Source of the DNA: Pelobates cultripes
Taxonomy: Eukaryota; Chordata; Amphibia; Anura; Pelobatidae
NCBI GenBank assembly: GCA_933207985.1
Contig: OW240917.1
Coordinates: forward strand, 245,699,798-245,763,797
Reading direction: 5' to 3'
Length of the DNA: 64,000 nucleotides
This document shows positions 13,202 to 25,300 of the stretch, in pieces. The position numbers and the translations under genes are program-made. The stretch's first letter is position 1, and the number at the start of each line of letters is the position of its first letter. The notes beneath the pieces are model-generated. The model searched no databases. It was not told the origin of the DNA and worked only from the letters and a program-made list of their open reading frames with translations.

Positions 13202-13616
13202 TTAAAGGGACACTACAGCTTAATGTAGTTGTTCTGGTTTCTGTAGCCTGTCCCTGCAGCCACTAGAGTTGCTTTCTGTTTAAGTGCTGCGCAGTGTGAA
13301 TCGCTGGCTTTCAGCATCTCCACGCTCTGCATGGAGACATTGAGCGTCCCCAATAGCGATGCGCTTTGCCGTGCATGCGCAATGCCCTCCAAATGCCTTC
13401 CTATGGAAAGCATTGAATTGGCTGAGATTTTCAAAACTGATTATCTCAACCACAGAGGTGGGACCAGCTGCATCGAGACCAGTGCAGTGTGGGAGAAAAG
13501 GTTGGCTTAAAGTCTTCTCAAAGGGATCTGATGGGGCCGGGGAGCTAAATAGTTAGTTTAACACTATATTGTTAGGAATAAATGTTTGTATTCTTAACAC
13601 TATAGTGTTCCTTTAA
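13202..13616. mobile_element. T2-like MITE (415 bp), both ends present
   Basis: The left end is TTAAAGGGACACTA and the right end TATAGTGTTCCTTTAA, imperfect inverted repeats with TTAA at each tip. The TTAAAGG start is the signature I recall for Xenopus T2-family MITEs (Kolobok-type, TTAA-specific). The interior is GC-rich. No transposase is encoded. Confidence 0.75.
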
Positions 13617-14133
13617 ATTTAGTATTGGGGTACATAAGGTGTTTTGTTTTAAAATGAGTTAAACATAGGATTAAGGCTTATTTTCAAGTTTAGGCTTTGA
13701 GTGCTGGACTTTGAAAGGTTATGTCAGATCAGTCAGATTGATGATATTAGGCTGCAGGAGCTGTTATACAATGTGTATCATTCAGAGCTGTCCTTACTCC
13801 TCCTGCAAGGTATTTCCTGTTTTAGAGGCTGTACGTGGGCAGTCATCCCTTCCACTTCCTGTCCAGCCTCACACACAGACACTGCAGCTCTGCTATCTCA
13901 GCTGGGCTACAGAAAGTTAATTGTCAATGTTAAAACTAGTCTCTTCCTAGTTCAGTGATTGCTGAAGTTAAATGCTTAAAGATTTGTAGAGAATGCAGGA
14001 AGAATTGAGTATTTTTTTTAATTTCTTTTTTTATTTATGCTGTTTATATTTGATGCATATTTGGATGGCAAAAAATAAACCTGAGCAAACAGCAGAGATA
14101 AAAATAAATACTTTTATTAATAAACAAAAAACC

Positions 14134-14340
14134 TTAAAGGGACACTCTAGTCACCAGAACAACTAAAGCTCGACCTGTGCTGGCTTTGCCCCTGACTTGC
14201 CTCCTTGACAGTCTCAGCCAATCCTATGGGAAAGCATTGTGATTGGCTCAGAGAATCACGTCTGATGATGTCAACCAAGCGGGCAGATCGGTGGCAGAGC
14301 CAGCAGCTGCAGACTTGAATAAAAGTAAGATTTTACTATA
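14134..14340. mobile_element. T2-like MITE, left part
   Basis: Starts TTAAAGGGACACTCTAG and continues into 'ccaatcctatgggaaagcattg', an interior block shared with the copies at 46.5, 55.5 and 30.6 kb. The right end appears degraded near 14340, where a G-rich run begins. Confidence 0.55.
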
Positions 14341-14669
14341 TTTAGGGGAGTAAAGGGGGGGTGGGGGGGGAGAGAGTGGCTAGCTCCACTGCACAGTATA
14401 TGAAAAAGCTAATAAAATGCTGCAAATAAAATCTTAACAATAACAAAATGGGTAGATAAAATTGAGATAAATACATAAAATCACAATGGAGACAATGAAC
14501 GGCGCATACATCCAAACTGCTGCATAATAAAAAATAAAAAAAATTAAATGTAAAATTGTATCCTGGGAGGTAGATCACACAATGACCTGTGAACGGGATG
14601 AAAATGAGGTGACAGCTGACCATGGAAGTATTCCTAAAGGATAAAAGCCAAGAGATCTTTTTTGGGGTG

Positions 14670-14740
14670 TTTATTATTATTGTTGGCATTTATAGAGCGC
14701 CAACAGATTCTGTAGAATTACGTACAATATTATAAAAGGA
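14670..14740. repeat. Short dispersed repeat, 'TATAGAGCGCCAACAGATTC' type
   Basis: A TTATTATTATTG run followed by 'ggcatttatagagcgccaac' is a repeat tail I recognise from frog and fish DNA, probably the 3' end of a LINE-related element. Assignment is from memory. Confidence 0.4.
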
Positions 14741-15597
14741 TGGATTTACCTATAAATGGGACAATTACAAAATCCCTTACAGGAAAGATACGTTGAAGGG
14801 ATTTTGGGAATACTGAACCCCTTATATTAAAGGGTAGCTACGTCAGCCGATGTGTTTCGTGTGATTGCTTTTATCGATGGACAAATACAGCAAAAGATGT
14901 TCCTTTAAACAAAACTGTAATTATGCAGGAATTAGATTTTTACATTCTTTATAAATTACTGTTTGCGTCATCACACCCCTGCAAATTGTCAGCCTTAAAA
15001 TAAGTTAACCACATGCATAAGCAATTTTTGACTACGGGGTCACTCATGTGGCAATTTATGGGTTAACACACCAGGTCATCCCCTGCGACTTCTTCATAAC
15101 AAGATAAGAGACACTTTTCTTACCTTCTGTTTGCAAATCTGGTCCTCTGCCAGGTCAAAAAAAATGGTTTCCTAACAGTGGTACTTTTTATTTATTAATT
15201 TATTTTATAGCCTTAATGGAGGCAAAATACCGCTGTGATCCTTCTGATCGTTGTTTAATGGTTGTGTAATCCCCTGGCAGCGTTTTGGAGCCTGGATTTT
15301 CTTCCTCTCTGTTTTGCAAATTTGTTTGTTATATAGAAGAATCGTCTGCAACGTGACTTCTTTCCATTGAAAGGAAAAAGAAATGTACACTCATGCTGTG
15401 AGACTTCAAAGCCTCAAATCTAAACAGATCATGTAATAATTGTTCTGTTTTTTTGTTGGACAGCACGAAACACAGATTACACCCATATTCACTAAGGAGT
15501 GTTCTTATACATTGTGTAACCATGGGGAAAAAGACATTTTAAAATAATAGCTAAAATAAAGTGCCTGACTTCATTTTATAATGACATATATGCATAA

Positions 15598-16140
15598 TAA
15601 AAGGTGTACTCTTAGCACCAAAATTACTTTACCTTAATGAAGTAGTTTTGGTGTATAGATCACTGCCCAATTCTCTGCCCTTTAAGAGTTAAACCACTTT
15701 TTCTGTTTATGCAGCCCTAATCACACCTCCCCTGGCTGTGACGGACACAACCTGCATAAAAAAAAATGGTTACATTTTCAATCAGATTTTACAGCACAGT
15801 GTGTTGTTTTTTTTGTTTTGTTTTTCCTTTAGAGGTTTTTAGCTCCTGCTCTGTGAATCAAACTTTAATCACACACAGAAGGCTCTAGGAGACTATTAAC
15901 AAAGCAGGAGATAAGTCGTCCTGTATAAAACAGAATGTGCAATAAAGGAAGTTAAAACATTAGCTCTCTCTCTATGGGAAATGCATAGTGAGACTGTAAG
16001 TCACATGCAGGGAGGTGTGGCTAGAGCTGCATAAACAAAGTGATTTAACTCCTAAATGGCAGAGAATTGAGCAGTTACGCTCCAGGTGTATGATCTATAC
16101 ACCAAAACCATTCCATTTAGCTAAAGTTGTTTTGGAGGAG
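15598..16140. mobile_element. Palindromic T2-like MITE (about 540 bp)
   Basis: The two arms pair over at least 90 bp each. The left arm 'ttttggtgtatagatca', 'caattctctgcc' and 'agttaaaccacttt' return in reverse complement at 16030-16125. The interior holds 'acagcacagtgtgttg' and a T-rich run. A half copy lies at 7774-8130. The outer ends are worn and no clean TTAA pair is visible. Confidence 0.6.
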
Positions 16141-16655
16141 ATATTAAATAGTTATCCCATGTTAATATATTTACCGCAAAAGATGATGTTGGTCAGCCAT
16201 CCAGGGGGAGAATTGACTTGGGATTTGTTGATCAAGAACATACGGAGAACACAGGAATGAAGAAAGGACTCCTTCTGCAAAGCCTGTGTTCCATCCAGGG
16301 GAAGCACAATCCATGAATCGTAAAATAAGACACTTAACACAAGCTAATGTCTTGATGGGTAGTACACCTCTAAAGAACAGTGTTTTTGTTATAAAGCACA
16401 AGTCATGTATCTATGTCAGTTGGACTAAGGCTTTTTTTTTTTTTTTTTACCATGTGTGCTGACACACTTCTTGTGTCATTAACTTTTGTTGCCCATCTTT
16501 AATTTTGATTGAATTTGTAGAATCATTACCCTCCAATGCTGGCCTTAAATTTATGGTTGGCCTGGTTATGGATCAAATTTAGAATTCATTTACAATTGTA
16601 GAATTACATGACTTGAAAGAATGAGCTAATGATTTGATAACCTTCCACTTTCCAG

Positions 16656-16817
16656 GAGCTAGCCAAAAGGACTCCGAACAAGCACCCAGATCACCACGCA
16701 GTGCTCAGCGCTTTGCAAGCTATGAAGACGGTCTGCACCAATATCAACGAAACGAAGAGACAGATGGAGAAGTTGGAAGCTCTTGAACAGTTACAGTCTC
16801 ACATAGAGGGATGGGAG
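16656..16817 (+). CDS. prex1: prex1 exon, DH C-terminus and DH-PH linker (54 codons)
   Basis: The frame runs [16 protein letters not shown], then [18 protein letters not shown], then [18 protein letters not shown]. It covers the last long helix of the DH domain and the helical linker that couples DH to PH. Compared with PREX2 from memory ([25 protein letters not shown]), the residues are those of PREX1. The acceptor is TTTCCAG. The donor is GAG/GTCTGA, weaker than the other donors of this gene because +3 and +4 are C and T, although G at +5 is kept. 162 nt, phase 0 at both ends. Confidence 0.94.
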
Positions 16818-17329
16818 GTCTGAAAACATATCTTGCTACTTATTAATTATTTATAAAGGCCAGATAATCTAAGAAACAATGTACACCAGAGTGGTGTTAG
16901 ATGGAAAACTCAGATACATTTCATATGTCTAGTGAGTAAGAAATGCAGATACAATGATAAATCATCAAAGGACAAACCATGTTAGTCAATGTTAGGTCGA
17001 CATCACTTCTAGCCTTTCTTACGCCATCTTGTCTGTCTGTCCTGGTCAGTCTGTCTGCCCATTTGTCCTATTGTACCTTTGTCCTGTTTGTACTTCTTGA
17101 GAATGCCAATGTAGGACTTACCATATATCTTGGCCATTTAGTATATGTCCAGTGTTTTTTCAGCAACTCACTTGAGACCCAATCACCATCATTCGTAGCC
17201 AGATTTGTTGTCACAGATTATGAGTAGCGTATGGAAGCGTATGAGTTGGCTTGTTTTCTAAGCACACCATCATTACTGTTTGTAGTGTGTGTTCCATTAA
17301 ATTTCATTTTCTTGTTTCTTGGATTCTAG
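16818..17329 (+). other. prex1 intron (512 bp)
   Basis: Short intron with no recognisable repeat. The acceptor is preceded by a T-rich tract (TTGTTTCTTGGATTCTAG). Confidence 0.8.
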
Positions 17330-17463
17330 GGTTCCAACCTGACTGACATCTGTACACAGCTGCTTCTACAGGGGCCGCTATTAAAAATATCAGCTGGAAA
17401 TATCCAAGAACGCATTTTCTTCTTATTTGATAACCTTCTTGTCTACTGCAAGAGGAAGTCCAG
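17330..17463 (+). CDS. prex1: prex1 exon, start of the PH domain (44 codons + 2 nt)
   Basis: Encodes [20 protein letters not shown], then the PH beta-strands through [20 protein letters not shown]. This is the first half of the pleckstrin-homology domain, which in P-Rex proteins follows the DH domain and contributes PIP3 binding. The basic end CKRKS begins the beta-strand and loop region used for phosphoinositide contact in PH domains (family knowledge). The acceptor is TTCTAG and the donor TCCAG/GTAAGA. 134 nt, leaving phase 2, which the next exon fits exactly. Confidence 0.94.
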
Positions 17464-18998
17464 GTAAGAAGATGACACCACTCTTGTGCCTTGTTCTTTC
17501 AGCTTTTATCGAGTCATTTCCAAGTATGGATTTTAGGATCCCAGAGAACCCAGCCCTTCATAATTAGCATATTTCACAGTGATATACTTTAATTATTTGA
17601 TCCCACGTTCATTTAAAACAGTGGGTGAATTTGTGTATGGATTGTAAAATCTTCAATCATTTTAAGAACAATATGCTATTTAGCCTGGCAGCAAAAATTG
17701 GTAATAAAGGAAACAAACAGAGCGCTTAAAGACACAAAATGCGTTGGCGTTCATCCAGCATTTCCCCCTGCACGTCCCAGCCATGTCTCTATGAATAAAG
17801 GCTATGTTTCCTTTACCTATGTTGATTGAGGCATCTCCCCTTTCTGTGAAGGGGATTTCGCTATCAAATTAATCATTCTCTGGGGATCCCAAATAAAAAG
17901 TGTATTTCACTGTTCGAAAGTATTTTCAGATTATGCTGTGAAATTGCCCTCCAGGGAAATCCAATTAATGTCATAGACACTAGAGAAGTCCAGAGGTCTG
18001 ATGCCATGTATATACTGAATGAGGATTTTTTTGAGCTGTTTATTCTCAATAAGATGTAAACTGTGTAACTAGCCCCCCAGCGCACAATTACAAATACCTC
18101 TGTATGTGCAGTTTTTCAAGTTAACTCATACCACCATAACCACTTCAAATCATTAACATGGTCATGGTGGTTGGAGTAACCGTTTAAGTGAACAAGCCAC
18201 GCATGAGTTAAAGGGTTTTCCCCCTCTCTGCTAAAGTGGCTATAAGTGTGTAACTCTGTTTTTAGCTACCGCAAGATGTTTTTATTCTGTCAATTCTTCA
18301 CTGTTTTCATCAATGCAAACACATTTTTAATTATTTTTATATAGCCATGATTAAATATATTTTGTGGCCAACTCACATGTACGTGCTTTATGTGTGCCTT
18401 ATGTTGTGTATGCCATGTTAATGAGCAACTTTTTTCATTTTGAGAATTGAGAAAAAGGGAACTGTGTGTGTGTAATGAAGGAAATCCTCCAGTAATTGAC
18501 CTTTCTATAAACTGGGGGTGTGTTGAATTTCCCCGCATGTCTATTCATAATGCCCAGTCAGCGACTGGAATGGGAGATTTAAGAATTCCCCTATTTTTCT
18601 TCAAATGAGTCAATGTTTTGGCAACATTATCACAATCTAAACAACGGAGAACTGATGCCAACTATCTCTGGTCCTCACAATCAGAATATTAAAGGTACAA
18701 CTCTGATGTAGAATGTTCTGTTTAAGGAGCATTAAAAGGGCAGTCTTGGCACCATAACCACTGCATGCTGATGTAGTAATTGTAATGGTGGCATTAGAAT
18801 GCAGACACCTTATCTGATTCTTTCTAAAACATCTTTCAAGCTTTTTGACCAAAATCCTTGACGCACCCACAGCCTGTTCACCTGCTTAACTATTGCTAGG
18901 GTGGTAGTTTTAATGCCATTCATTGAATGAGCTTGTCACCTGACCCTTATTTTCATAGCTTCATGTGTGTTGTTGACGTGTCCTCGTTTCGCTTGTAG
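17464..18998 (+). other. prex1 intron (1.5 kb)
   Basis: Contains two small T2-like fragments: about 18120-18186 ('accataaccacttcaaatc' with its inverted half) and about 18735-18812 ('ttggcaccataaccactgc'). The remainder is AT-rich with nothing recognised. Confidence 0.7.
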
Positions 18999-19114
18999 GG
19001 TTGCAGGGAAGAAGTCCGCTAAAAGAACCAAATCCATCAATGGCTCCTTATATATATTCCGCGGAAGAATTAACACTGAGGTCATGGAGGTAGAGAATGT
19101 AGAAGACGGGACAG
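18999..19114 (+). CDS. prex1: prex1 exon, PH domain basic loop and middle strands
   Basis: After completing a split arginine codon (AG/G), the frame reads [20 protein letters not shown] and then [18 protein letters not shown]. The lysine/arginine-rich loop and the [20 protein letters not shown] block are characteristic of P-Rex PH domains. The [17 protein letters not shown] form is that of PREX1; PREX2 has a different, shorter loop. From memory, the loop here is one residue shorter than in human PREX1. The acceptor is GCTTGTAG and the donor ACAG/GTAAGA. 116 nt, phases 2 to 1. Confidence 0.94.
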
Positions 19115-20861
19115 GTAAGAGGGGAACTATTTTTTCTAAATTAAAAATATGCCTGTCAATCAAACTATGGTGACTATATTGTACCAAATTACCTCCCCCT
19201 TAAATATTTTTTTCCGCACGTGATATGATGTTTATGTAAACCTAATTACTTATCTGCTTTGTTCTCTGCTTGTATGTGGCTGAAGGATAATATATCCACT
19301 CCAATCAGATATTGACAGGTAACGTCTCAAAGAGATCATACGATACTCGTTCAGATTGCGTAATTATATTAAATGATGCTGCAATCTCGCCATCTGTTCT
19401 TGTTTTTTTTATATGTCTAATACCACCTGGTGAGTCTTTCCTGGCTGTATAGTTGTATTTGATACCTGTTATGTCTCTTGGGGATTTCTCGTTCTCCTGT
19501 TTCGGAGCTGTGATCTAACCCGAAACGTGTAATCATTAATTACAGGGTCGCTGTTCTTGGGTTTGTCTGTTTTCTTTCTTTCTTTTTTTTTTTACCGCCA
19601 TTGCACCTGTCGCATTCTGGAAGCCAAAGTAGGAAATGACAATCACACCTGATTAAGTTAAATCACAGTTTCGATGTTTAAATGGTTCATAGTGGTCGCA
19701 TTTTGGCACTGTTGCTGTGCATAACCTGGCTTAGAATTCTGACAGTAATAGTATACAGCATTTGTCATACTAAAATTACCCATTATTGCTATCGAATTTT
19801 ATGTCCGCACTGGACACTGAATATTAAAATAACATTTTGGTCAGCGTATACAATTAACTATTTACTGACTACCATATGGGAAGTGTGAATGTAATCCAAT
19901 GTTAAAAAACAAAAATCAGCATTACGGTCATACTGCCCCTATGGGGACCGGCAACTTCATAGTTCATTGAGAATCTGATTCTGATCCAGTAAGAGACATT
20001 TCCATGGATGGAAGAAATTCCAGTTTATTTTTGTTGTTCAGCCTCTACAAGCTCAGTCTTTGGGGGGTGACGACAGGGATGTATTTACCACAAGGCAAAC
20101 AAGGCATTTGCCTAGGGCGGCACTTTCAGGGGGGTGCCAAAAAATGCCACCCCAAGCTCCCAGACAAATGCCTTGCTTGCCTTGTGTTCTGAGGCTGTCC
20201 ACCTTACTGTGAGTGAGTGAGTGAGTGAGTGAGTGAGTGGAGCTGTCAGTGTGTGTCTGTCAGTGAGAATGGGTGTGCCTGTGAGTGTGTACCAGTGTGT
20301 GTATGTCATTTTATGTGTATCTGAGAGTGTGTGCCTGTCAGTGAGTGGGTGTGAAAATGTGTGTTGGTTAAACAGTGTGTGCTTATGAATGTATGTGTGT
20401 GCCAATGACTGTGTATCTGTCAGTGAGTGTATATCAGTGCATGTATCAATGAGGGCATGTGTCTGTCCTTTAAAAAAGTGGCCTTGACACAAATTGGGGG
20501 GTCAAATTTAGATTTTGGGGGTGCCCAAATTTAGTCGTGCCTAGGGCAGCACAAATCCAAAATACACCACTGGGTGACGACGATTAGCCAACAAGTCGTG
20601 TGTCCGATTGAAGATTGCCAGCCTGTTTCTTCTGCTTGTGTAGTAGCATGGAAATTGTTCTGCGCTTGATGTCATGTCAACCAGGTTTATGGTTTTGTAG
20701 ATCATTTGTTTGACAATGGAAAGCAGGCAGTACAAATCAAGGGACATTTGCTGTGCTCCTAAAGTCCTACTTATGGGATAATCATAGCTCTTTTCCATTC
20801 TTCGTCCGACCTTGATTTGGTGTTCTTTACTCACCATCTGATCTGCACTTTGCTTTTTCAG
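19115..20861 (+). other. prex1 intron (1.7 kb)
   Basis: Contains a complete 499-bp hAT insertion (20074-20572). Elsewhere it is AT-rich with no exon. The acceptor is TGCTTTTTCAG. Confidence 0.8.
20074..20572. mobile_element. Non-autonomous hAT element (499 bp) with exact 8-bp TSD
   Basis: The ends are CAGGGATGTATTTACC and AATACACCACTG, with the hAT-like CAG..CTG tips. The flanking 8-bp direct repeat GGTGACGA is identical at 20066-20073 and 20573-20580. The interior contains short inverted blocks (gcctagggcggcac / gcctagggcagcac) and a tandem stretch of GTGA, GTGT and related words from about 20212 to 20460. No transposase frame. Confidence 0.88.
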
Positions 20862-21011
20862 CGGACTACCATAGCAATGGATACACCGTAACGAACGGCT
20901 GGAAAATCCACAACACTGCTAAGAACAAATGGTTTGTCTGCATGGCCAAGACGGCAGAAGACAAGCAGAAGTGGATGGACGCAGTCTTGAAGGAAAGAGA
21001 ACAGCGAGAAA
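20862..21011 (+). CDS. prex1: prex1 exon, PH domain C-terminal half (49 codons plus split codons)
   Basis: Completes an alanine codon (G/CG) and continues [49 protein letters not shown]. [17 protein letters not shown] is the terminal PH alpha-helix region with its invariant tryptophan. The acceptor is TTTTTCAG and the donor GAAA/GTAAGT. 150 nt, phases 1 to 1. In the known gene the next exon should begin the first DEP domain, but no such exon was found in the following 24 kb up to the gap. Confidence 0.94.
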
Positions 21012-21316
21012 GTAAGTCTGGTTTAGTTGTGTTTTTTTTTTTTTTGGTAATTCTTCAAATGCTTTGGGTGCTGCAGCTCCCATGATGTTTTGCCCTCTTC
21101 TGCAGTTCCCATGATGCCTTGCCACCGATCGCTGCTCCCACATTATCATGTCTGACTTCCTGTTGGCAGACACGATGGGGAGCCCACAGGAAGGCTTTAA
21201 ATGTCAGGCATATCATGAAAGATAGTATTAGTTCCTGTAAAATTAAATCTGTTGCGTTATCCGTAATAACCTACAATGCATAAAACTACCTGGAGGATAA
21301 ATAAAGGAAACAAATG
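21012..21316 (+). other. Start of the prex1 intron after the PH exon
   Basis: Contains a T run and a short double block ('cagctcccatgatg..ttgcc', 'cagttcccatgatgccttgcc', 21075-21123) that resembles hAT-derived palindromic debris. No exon. Confidence 0.6.
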
Positions 21317-22347
21317 TACCGTATATACTCGAGTATAAGCCGAGTTTTTCAGCACATTTTTTGTGCTGAAAAACCCCAACTCGGCTTATACTCAAGTCAG
21401 TGTCTGTATTATGGCAATTTACATTGCCATAATACAGACTGGGGGCTGACAGAGCTGTTACTTACCTCTCCTGCAGCTCCTGTCAGCTCCCTCCTCCTCC
21501 GCGCCGGTCCGTGCAGCACCTCGGTCAGCTCCCAGTGTAAGTCTCGCGAGAGCCGCGGGGTCATAGTGCGGCTCTCGCGAGACTTACACTGGGAGCGGAG
21601 AGAAGAGCTGCACGGACCGGCGCGGAGGAGGAGAGAGCTGACAGGAGCTGCAGGAGAGGTAAGTAACAACTTCCTGCCAGCCCCCCTCTTCCCCCACTGA
21701 ACTGCCAATGGACCACCAGGGAAGGAGAGCCCCCCTCCCTGCCATGTATCAAGCAGGGAGGGGGGGACCAAAAATAGATAAATTAATAATATATAAATAA
21801 AAATAATAAAACAAAATAATAATATAACAAAAAAATGAACTAAAAACTTAATAAAATAATAATACATAAATAATAATAAAAAATAATAATAAAAAAATTA
21901 TTAAAAAAATAATAATATAACAAAAAAAATGTAAATAATAATAATTTTTTTTATATAAAAATGTCCACCCCCCACCAAGGCTCTGCAACACACACACACA
22001 CTGCATCACACACACACACTGCATCACACACACACACTGCATCACACACACACTGCATCACACACACACTGCATCACACACACACTGCATCATACACACA
22101 CACTGCATTCATACACACACACTGCGCACTCATATACACACTGCATTCATCATATACACACACTGTAAATAAATATTCAATTAATATAATTTTTTTAGGA
22201 TCTAATTTTATTTAGAAATTTACCAGTAGCTGCTGCATTTCCCACCCTAGTCTTATACTCGAGTCAATAAGTTTTCCCAGTTTTTTGGGGTAAAATTAGG
22301 GGCCTCGGCTTATATTCGGGTCGGCTTATACTCGAGTATATACGGTA
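21317..22347. mobile_element. TIR element (about 1.03 kb) built of nested palindromes
   Basis: The tips are perfect 27-bp inverted repeats (21317-21343 and 22321-22347; core TATACTCGAGTATAAGCC, itself partly palindromic), with TA at the outermost position. Inside, in order, are a hairpin with arms 21325-21345 / 21380-21398, a second around 'gtctgtattatggcaat' (21402-21440), and a roughly 110-bp-arm GC-rich hairpin (about 21450-21560 with 21570-21670) containing tctcgcgagacttacactgg. These are followed by an AT-rich stretch and a CACACACACTGCAT tandem array (21985-22165). No transposase. Probably a non-autonomous TA-inserting DNA transposon. Confidence 0.8.
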
Positions 22348-25300
22348 TCTCATTTTGATTAGCAGGTGACTTCCTCAATAAAAATAATTTTATGTGAAAT
22401 GCAGTTATATAGAGTTGAATAGTCTGTACGATGTATTAATGTTAATTCTGATTTATGTTTGTTGATACGTTGTGGTACTTGCACATGTGACTTGTTTTCA
22501 GTCGCTCTAACACTTTACCTAGTAGAGAAGTACTGTTCGAGCTAGTTTGGTATTTTCATATTGAAACAGTCACTGTGTAGATAATGACACACATGGTTCA
22601 TTCTAATTGCTAATTATTTCCACCCCTCAACAAATCCTTAGAATTTTTATCTGGATTCAAAAACAAGGCTTTTCTGGTTCAGACTAGCATTTAATGCAAA
22701 TTGTTGTAGTCCCATGATTCTGTGTATGATGTGCATGTAAGGGCACATTTATCATGAGAAAAATTATAATTCCAAAGGAAAAGTAAAGTTTATATATATA
22801 TGAAAATATATACTTTGATATTGATTTCATTTTTGTGGTTAGTGAACATGGCACCATGTGATCTTCTCTTGCACATCACCAATGTTTGCATTAAGAGTAA
22901 TGGTTACATTCCATGATTACTAATGGATATTGATCGCTCCGAGATACATAATTAATATCGTGATGCATATTGAAGAAAACGCAGTGAATGGAAATCCTTT
23001 TTTTATACTTACTGGAAGCTTGCAATTTTCCTGCGAGTAGTAAGCGGAAAATCAAAATGCGCAAGTGATGGTAGATATACGTTTTAGCTTTTATTCTGCG
23101 GTGTTTATTTGGTAACAACCACAGATGGGTATCTATACAGACATATCTATTTACCACCTACTTATAAAAGTGGGAAAACATTAATAAAGGTTATCGAATG
23201 TCGTATTAAAGGAGAGAAATTAAAACTTATTGTGAACACACTATATTTCAAATTACGTGTTTTTGAAAAAACGTAGTTGTGGCTTTGATTTGTGAGAGAT
23301 CAATCTTCGATCTTTTATTTTCTTCTGTTTTGTCTGATTCCTTTTAAATTTGATTGTAGTGAGGCTGATGTGACTTCATAAGGGTGTTCGCAAGCCGTGT
23401 GTGTAATTTGAGTTGCTGAATCAGCTACGGAATAACTAGCTTATTCAGTGTCTTGGTTACTTAGTCTACTTGTCGTTTATTTAGTTTGTTTATGACCAAA
23501 AGCCATCTGCAAGATGTGGGTCCAATATCAGGACTGACTCTCTTAAATTGAGACAGCTAGGTCCTATGATCAAACATTGTCAGTTTGACTCCATGTCTGT
23601 ATATGTAATCTAATTTTAAGATCGGATCAGCAGTCTAAAATTGAAACCCTCCGTGTGTGACACTGTCAGGGTCATTGATTAAAGTGAGGATTGCTGGGAG
23701 TTCAAAGTGAATTTAAAAATCTAGGCCAAAATAGCTGAATTTGAACAAGTCATTTCTCTTATCAGTTTTGCTAATTTGGCCTTGAATTTGAAATCCTCTT
23801 GGACTTCACTTCAATTGCATTACCCTGTTAATGTGGCAGCAGTTCTGAGAAATGTTTTTATCGATATGCCATCTTTATCACCCCAGCAATGAACTCTAGT
23901 TCCCTTGATAATCTGGGGAGATGTAGTACGAGCAGTTAAAAGGAAATAGGTGGTCCATCTTAGCGGTGGGTTTCAAATACCTTCTCAAAACCAGGAGCTA
24001 AGTGACACTGGAGGCACGTTCAGCTATAATTTTTTTTTTTTTTTATCAATAGAAGCAAGGTCTGATTTCACACTGGGTAATAGAGCTACAGTCTGGCAGC
24101 CAAATCTGAGAGCAAGGCTGTGATTTTCACTTTGTGCCCCCTGCTATGAGGACTTGCTGTCACCTTCTTAGAGGGAACATTGCCTTCTCAAACTGTAATC
24201 ATTATTCAGCTCATTATACGAGAAGACAGAGGGAGATGCACTTTTACATAGCCTGTATTTCCTGTACCTTAATTTGCAACCCTGAATTAAAAAAAACAAA
24301 CAAAAAAAAAACCAATTTTTTTTTCTTGCTTCTAACTCTCGTTACGTGAAAAAGTATTTTGACATCTGCAGATCGGAAGCCAAATTATGTATGGCACAGA
24401 CTTGGCAATTACACACGGAAATCATTACTAAGTAACAAAGTTCCAAATGAAAGCAGTTTGTTAGCCCTTTCTGCTAAAACAATGCAGATTAACATGGGGA
24501 AATAGACTCTATTAAGTCAACCAGGAAATCCCCTTTTAATTAGCTTTGTTTGACTGGAGCTAAGTGGAGGAATTTATTTTATATTTTCGCTCCTGGTGTT
24601 GGCTAATTGTTAACGCAGAGACCTGATTGAGGTATCCGGCATACCGAAGGAATCGCTAATTCATTACCATTGATTGCAAGACCTAACAAAAAAAAACAAA
24701 CAAAAAAAACTAGCCTTCGGGCTATAAATGGTCTAAGGTATTAAGACAATAGCGTTGTTTGTTGAGCATTACACCTTTTATTTTGCTATTTAGGTGTTAA
24801 TGAAGGGAGGCTGGGATAGTAGGATTACAATTCTCTCTAGACTAACTCCAGGTGTTGAATTTGGAATCGGTTACAGATTCCTGGCCAATTCACATTCACA
24901 CAGGGGGATGGGGATTTAATTTTTAATTTGCCACGTAGAGAAGCAACGCGTGTGTTTTCAAATAAAAATAAATTGTGAGAGTCATACCGGAAAAATACAA
25001 TTATTGGTGATTAAATATAATAATAATAATTTTAAAAATCCGTGATATACACTTTTTTTTTTTTTAAATAAAAAAAAAAAGGCAATCGAATTGTGATATC
25101 TATGTGAAAGTTATGGGCCTGCATGTAATAACCGATGACAGGCTATGAATAATGATTGTAACAATTTGTTTAGCATTAGTTCGACTTAAATCTCTTTAGC
25201 ATGCGCTCTTGGGCTGTAGATAAACAGATGTGATGGAAATATTCCAAGATATGTAAAGAGAATCAGGTGTTTTACAATACAAAATACATACAAACCATCA

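Larger units (their letters stand above)
7635..16655 (+). other. prex1 intron (9.0 kb)
   Basis: The largest intron bounded on both sides here. It carries MITEs or fragments at 7774-8130, 12050-12127, 12128-12215, 13202-13616, 14134-14340 and 15598-16140, and a short dispersed repeat at 14670-14740. From about 8150 to 12050 I see only AT-rich sequence with poly-A and poly-T runs. The acceptor is TTTCCAG. Confidence 0.75.

Noticed and set aside
20112..20492. 126-residue frame rich in His/Thr/Leu on the minus strand
   Set aside because: Lies wholly inside the 499-bp hAT and reads its GTGA-type tandem stretch.
5227..21011. Assignment of the DH/PH exons to PREX2
   Set aside because: The loop after CKRKS, the [14 protein letters not shown] segment and the [14 protein letters not shown] segment are PREX1 forms as recalled; PREX2 differs at each.
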